From Endomicrobium sp. (lineage in GTDB: Bacteria > Elusimicrobiota > Endomicrobiia > Endomicrobiales > Endomicrobiaceae), in NCBI GenBank assembly GCA_031264895.1, contig JAISDI010000029.1, positions 1 through 8,533 of the forward strand: 8,533 nucleotides of DNA. The letters run 5' to 3'. Shown in pieces: positions 4,461 to 8,533 of the stretch (positions within the stretch are counted from its first letter, which is position 1; every line of letters begins with the position of its first letter). Below the pieces are notes generated by a model. It ran no database searches, was not told the DNA's origin, and saw nothing but the letters and a program-made list of their open reading frames with translations. A program made the translations under genes and the position numbers.

Positions 4461-7400
4461 GTGAGCGGAATAAACAAAAAGACAATATCTCTATTTACTG
4501 CAATAGCATTTCTTTTTTCCGTTGTAGCCGGCGATTTACATGCTGCGACGGTAGGTCTTTCCGCTACACATACCGGTAATATATCCGCCTCTAATTTTCA
4601 AGACATATTCCAATCTAAAATATTGATTCCTCACAGTTACGGTAAAATTACAAGCATATCGGATATGCAAAGCGATACCGTCGTGATCAATATCCAAGAT
4701 TTGCATTCGCACGGCGATACCCAAAGAAATATAGCCAAAATAATCGAAGTTATCGATAACGGCTATAACTTAAGCGGCGTTTACGTGGAAGGCGGAATTG
4801 GCAATATAGATGTAAGTTGGATCAAACAGATAGAAAATAAAGAACTGCGCAATAAACTGATAAATAATTTGGTCGACGAAGGCGATTTGACCGCCGGCGA
4901 ATATTATTATATGACGCAGGATAAGGAAGGCGCGTTAAAGGGAATAGAAGACGCAAATTTGCATAGAGATAACATTGTAAGGCTTGCCAATATCGAGTCA
5001 AAAAAAGAGCAGTATGAAAAAATCGCCAAAGAGATAAGTCAAAACATAGAAATATTAAACAAAATATATACAAATCACAGAAACGTAAGATTTAATAAAA
5101 CTCTTGACGAATACTCAGAAGGAAAAATCAGCGACGCTAAATTATACACGGTAATAAGCAAGTATGTAAAAGCTATCAACGAAAACCCCGAGAGATATAA
5201 CAACTTAACAAAAATAAGAATGGCGGATTATCCGAATATTAAGTTTTACATGGATATGAACGAATTCTCTTCCAAGACGAATATGGATAAGGTGTCGCAG
5301 GAATTGCAGATTTTGTTAGAGTTGATGAAAGAATATCTTCCGTATAACGCTTACCGCCATCTGCAAGAATATACGGAAAATTTTAGAAATACGGAAAAAC
5401 TGATAGAAGTAATAGGAAGTTTCGCCGAGAAAGCGGAAATAGATTTATCGGCAAAATTTCGTAATTTATATACGTTGATCGAGATAAACGAAGCGGTAAA
5501 CAGATTAAACCCCATAGAGCTGATATCCGAGCAGCGTCATTTGATCGAACGCATAAAAATGGCTTTGTCATACAATGATACGGAAGCGGAAATAACGTAT
5601 ATATCGGATTTTAAAGGTTACTTTAAGGATTATATCACTGCGTCATTACCGAAAGAAGATTGGGAATATGTAAAAGGAAGATTAGATAAATTTATATCCA
5701 TATACGAAAAATATTCAGGTTCAACACACTTAAATGAAATAAAAGATGATTTTCACGAATTGATCAAATACTATGAAATAAATACAAAAAGGGATCACAT
5801 ATTTACGACAAACCTTGACATCACGCATACCCCCCCCCGTACCAACTCCGTTGAAATTTCGCCCGAAGCCAGACCCATAACGGAAATATTAAGCAATGCC
5901 GGCGCAGTAAAAATAATGATAACCGGAGGTTATCACAGTAAAGGTTTGCAGGAGTTATTGGCGGAAAAGGGATTATCTGCGATAGTTATAACCCCAGCCG
6001 TAACAAGCGATATAAACGCAGCGAATGCAAAATATAGCAGTATGCTAAAAAAGCAAGGAAAAGTATTTTCCGAATCGTTGGCGTGCTTAATAGCGTCCAG
6101 CAGTACGCCTTTAGAGCAGAAGGCGTTATTTATTGAAGCCGGCGCAAGAATGTTTGGAATAAACTCGCCGGAATTCGCTCAGATAACAAAAGCATTAAAA
6201 GAAACGGGTGCGGACATTGTAATACAAGAAGATAAAATAACGGTAACCCAATCTGGCGAAACCGCAGATATTGTATTGACCGGAAAAGCGGCAATACCGC
6301 TTAAAGATATGACGGAAAGCATAAAAGAAATCCTTAATTCATCAGTCAAACCTCTAACAAATCTTTTCAACACAAAAAATCCTTTACAAAACATAACGGA
6401 CATAGAATATGAAATTTTAAAGACCATATCGTTGACCTTATTTAAATCCGGCATTTATTTTTCAAAAGACACGACTAAAGAAGTACAGCAAGCCGGATAT
6501 TTAAGTAAAGATTTAGACGGAGTAAAATATGATGTATATAAATATTTTCCTTCTGTAATACAGAATCTTTTACTGCAAAAAGAACTTTCAAAAAGCGGAG
6601 CGATACGCCAAAAAAACGAAGCGATGGTAAAAAAAGATGATAAAAGTGACGATGTTATTACAGGTGAAGCGCGTTTGTTGAACAATTTACCGCAGGAAGA
6701 AACTGACGCTATTGAACCTCAAAAATTTATCAGCAAGCTTAAAAACAATGAGATTCAAGACGGTGAATTGAAAAATACAATCAATGAAATATTTGGGAAT
6801 CTCGTAAATCAAATGCCAATTGCACAAGACTATAAACTGATAATAACCAATGATTTAGAAGTAAATGCTTTTTATATAAAAGGGACAAAAATCGTAGTTT
6901 TGAATTATGGGTATTTGCTTAAAATGAAAGAATGGCTTGCGGAAAAAGGCGAAGTTTTGACTCATGACCATGTTGCCGCTGTTTTAGCTCACGAATTGAC
7001 TCATTCGCTGCAACAATTTAATGATTATTCCGATAAAGATGAAGAAGACATAACCGATCTTGCTAAAAGAGAAACGCTTAAAATAGGCGAAAGCCACAAA
7101 TATGAAATGAACGCAGATTTAAACGGGTTAAGATTAGCGGATAATGCGGGATATAATCCTCACGCGACGAAAGCATTTTTTAAATATATATTGGAAACGG
7201 CAAATTACAATATATCGTTGTCTCAATCGCATCCGGACAGCGGAGACAGACTTATGCTTGCAGAACAGTTTATTTTAAATGGGACATTTAAGCATGCCGA
7301 TTCAGATAAGGTTTTTACAGGTAATTTAAACACGGCGGTAGAACAAGAAGTATTTTACCGTTTTGTAACAAGCATAAAATCTTTAGATGAACTGATTGAC

Positions 7401-8533
7401 AGAAAAGATATTGTCGCGGTACTAAATTATATGCGGAAATTAAAGTTAGACGATAAATTTACTCCGCAGCAGTGGGACGAGTTCTATAATAAATATCTTG
7501 ACCATAACTTTAAAACCCTTAATGCAAGCCAAAAAGAACTTTTAAAATTTGCTCTGATTGAAAGTCCGTCGGAAGAATATAATAAAATAAAAGATAGCGG
7601 CGATATCGACAAACATAAGTCGTTAGCGTATGCCGTTATAGAACGGGAAAAAGATTTTTATAGCAGTCTTAAAAAACTATCCAATACACAACTGCTTGAA
7701 ACGTATAAAATTTACGAACAAATGGACGCTTTACACCGGTTAAATAAACAAGAAAATTTTGCATTTATAGTTTATATCGGAGAATTGTCAAGCGTTAACG
7801 GGTTAAAAGCCGAATATCCGGATTCAATAGATATTTTCGGCGACGATATTTTTGATTTGTTTAATAATAATTTCATATTTCGCTCTTTAAAAGAAAAAAG
7901 ACAAGCCGTGGTAGAAGATATAATGAGAAAATACCATAATGGGCAAAAACCGGTTTTTGAAAAAGCCGCAGAATTGGTATTGGATCATATCTCGCATAAT
8001 AGTTTTATAATGAAAGCTCAAGTTTTTGGCGAAGACAATAGGCTGCTATTCTTGGCAAACCTTTCCGAGTTCATATATAAATCAAAGTATACGTTAAATG
8101 AAAAATTACATTTGCTTGAAACTGCGGCATTGGCCGTAAGTAAACACGGTTTTGGCAGTGAAGAATATTCTGAGATGCTGAAAAAATTTTCAGATGTTAT
8201 GAATAAATTATCTCAGGAAATATTAAAAAATAGTTTTTCTTTTGATACTTTTTTTGAATTTTATAAGTCGGCAATGAATATGGAAATGTATTTGGACGGC
8301 AAAAGAGTCAAAACGCGGATGCTTGAGCATTCAATTACTTCTTTCGTAACTTCCCGATTGTTTGACATATTAGAGTCCGGTTTGCAGGATAAAGATATTA
8401 AAACGTTTTTAGATAGTTTCGGCAGTATGTTTCCTTATCTTACGAAAACCGATATAACTTCAGATTTCATTTTAGCTTTTATTATTGCTTCCTGCGATAA
8501 AGAAAACGTTGAAACCATAATTGCTGAAATTCA
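4461..8533 (+). CDS. Giant secreted protein: TraB/Tiki/ChaN-like region plus M48-type zinc metalloprotease (3' end beyond window)
   Basis: The frame is open for 1357 codons from GTG 4461 to the window edge with no stop. Residues 1-28/29 form a Sec signal peptide: KK, a hydrophobic core, then LHA-AT. An N-terminal region carries IQDLHSH (78-84), VYVEGG (107-112) and, after about 375 mostly helical, charged residues, ITGGYH (487-492). This DxH / Glu / GxxH pattern resembles the TraB-Tiki-EreA-ChaN clan, with QDLH where GxxH is usual. A linker with charged patches (about 510-790) leads to an M48-like domain: EVNAFYIKG (about 800-808), HELTH (844-848), EMNAD (882-886) with the third zinc ligand E882, and SHPDSGDRL (923-931). 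The remainder is helix-rich and unrecognised. It probably acts in the periplasm or outside the cell. The M48 call is firm, the N-terminal fold call moderate, the substrates unknown. Confidence 0.85.
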   Translation, partial: MSGINKKTISLFTAIAFLFSVVAGDLHAATVGLSATHTGNISASNFQDIFQSKILIPHSYGKITSISDMQSDTVVINIQDLHSHGDTQRNIAKIIEVIDNGYNLSGVYVEGGIGNIDVSWIKQIENKELRNKLINNLVDEGDLTAGEYYYMTQDKEGALKGIEDANLHRDNIVRLANIESKKEQYEKIAKEISQNIEILNKIYTNHRNVRFNKTLDEYSEGKISDAKLYTVISKYVKAINENPERYNNLTKIRMADYPNIKFYMDMNEFSSKTNMDKVSQELQILLELMKEYLPYNAYRHLQEYTENFRNTEKLIEVIGSFAEKAEIDLSAKFRNLYTLIEINEAVNRLNPIELISEQRHLIERIKMALSYNDTEAEITYISDFKGYFKDYITASLPKEDWEYVKGRLDKFISIYEKYSGSTHLNEIKDDFHELIKYYEINTKRDHIFTTNLDITHTPPRTNSVEISPEARPITEILSNAGAVKIMITGGYHSKGLQELLAEKGLSAIVITPAVTSDINAANAKYSSMLKKQGKVFSESLACLIASSSTPLEQKALFIEAGARMFGINSPEFAQITKALKETGADIVIQEDKITVTQSGETADIVLTGKAAIPLKDMTESIKEILNSSVKPLTNLFNTKNPLQNITDIEYEILKTISLTLFKSGIYFSKDTTKEVQQAGYLSKDLDGVKYDVYKYFPSVIQNLLLQKELSKSGAIRQKNEAMVKKDDKSDDVITGEARLLNNLPQEETDAIEPQKFISKLKNNEIQDGELKNTINEIFGNLVNQMPIAQDYKLIITNDLEVNAFYIKGTKIVVLNYGYLLKMKEWLAEKGEVLTHDHVAAVLAHELTHSLQQFNDYSDKDEEDITDLAKRETLKIGESHKYEMNADLNGLRLADNAGYNPHATKAFFKYILETANYNISLSQSHPDSGDRLMLAEQFILNGTFKHADSDKVFTGNLNTAVEQEVFYRFVTSIKSLDELIDRKDIVAVLNYMRKLKLDDKFTPQQWDEFYNKYLDHNFKTLNASQKELLKFALIESPSEEYNKIKDSGDIDKHKSLAYAVIEREKDFYSSLKKLSNTQLLETYKIYEQMDALHRLNKQENFAFIVYIGELSSVNGLKAEYPDSIDIFGDDIFDLFNNNFIFRSLKEKRQAVVEDIMRKYHNGQKPVFEKAAELVLDHISHNSFIMKAQVFGEDNRLLFLANLSEFIYKSKYTLNEKLHLLETAALAVSKHGFGSEEYSEMLKKFSDVMNKLSQEILKNSFSFDTFFEFYKSAMNMEMYLDGKRVKTRMLEHSITSFVTSRLFDILESGLQDKDIKTFLDSFGSMFPYLTKTDITSDFILAFIIASCDKENVETIIAEI
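5830..5838 (+). repeat. C9 homopolymer inside the giant gene
   Basis: Nine consecutive C bases encode the end of Thr457, Pro458, Pro459 and the first base of Arg460. In the given sequence the frame stays open. Gain of one C brings a TGA at 5852-5854 into frame, and loss of one C brings a TAA at 5878-5880 into frame. Either change removes the GGYH motif and the whole protease. Tracts of this length are prone to slippage, and also to sequencing or assembly error. Confidence 0.9.

Noticed and set aside
5830..5838. C9 tract as evidence of a frameshifted pseudogene
   Set aside because: The frame is intact as given, and both the N-terminal GGYH and the downstream M48 motifs are read in the same frame as the signal peptide.
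4536..6685. Several minus-strand ORFs of 62-91 codons inside the giant gene (for example 4822-5073, 6179-6454, 6455-6685)
   Set aside because: They lie opposite a continuous 1357-codon frame with recognisable domains. None shows a recognisable motif, and the two adjoining ones at 6179-6685 look like antisense shadows of its codon bias.

Overview
The window looks like part of an A+T-rich chromosome from a Gram-negative (diderm) bacterium. The lpxK-type lipid A 4'-kinase gene and its glycosyltransferase neighbours imply an LPS outer membrane. The giant secreted protein on the right resembles long multidomain proteins I associate from memory with Elusimicrobiota (Endomicrobium-like) and Omnitrophota. 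That taxonomic guess is inference only and weak.

Left block (1-3473, minus strand): four tightly packed genes are transcribed right to left. In transcription order they are a PIG-L/LmbE-type N-deacetylase, a GT4 (GT-B) glycosyltransferase, a WaaE/KdtX-like GT2 glycosyltransferase and lpxK, which runs off the left edge. The overlaps are 4, 4 and 8 nt, so this is one translationally coupled operon, probably for LPS lipid A/core assembly and sugar modification.

Middle (3474-4460): a short divergent promoter region is followed by a 54-codon plus-strand ORF with a good ribosome binding site and an extended -10 promoter. Its stop codon lies exactly in the end of a roughly 520-bp MITE-like element (3797-4320). 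That element has 25-bp terminal inverted repeats (23/25 identical) and TA at both ends. Inside it are a 153-bp imperfect palindrome and diverged copies of a GTCATTCCCG-type hairpin repeat. Between the element and the next gene lie a promoter and two copies of an ATTG-N-CAAT palindrome.

Right block (4461 to the window end, plus strand): one uninterrupted reading frame of 1357 codons continues past the edge. It encodes a signal peptide, an N-terminal region with the DxH / Glu / GxxH pattern of the TraB-Tiki-EreA-ChaN clan (split by a long helical insertion), a linker, an M48-type zinc metalloprotease domain (HELTH, EMNAD, HPDSGDR) and a long helix-rich C-terminal region. A C9 tract inside the frame (5830-5838) would truncate the protein before the GxxH motif and the protease if it slipped by one base. 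The most interesting signals are this two-domain secreted protein, its possible slippage switch, and the element inserted exactly at a stop codon.
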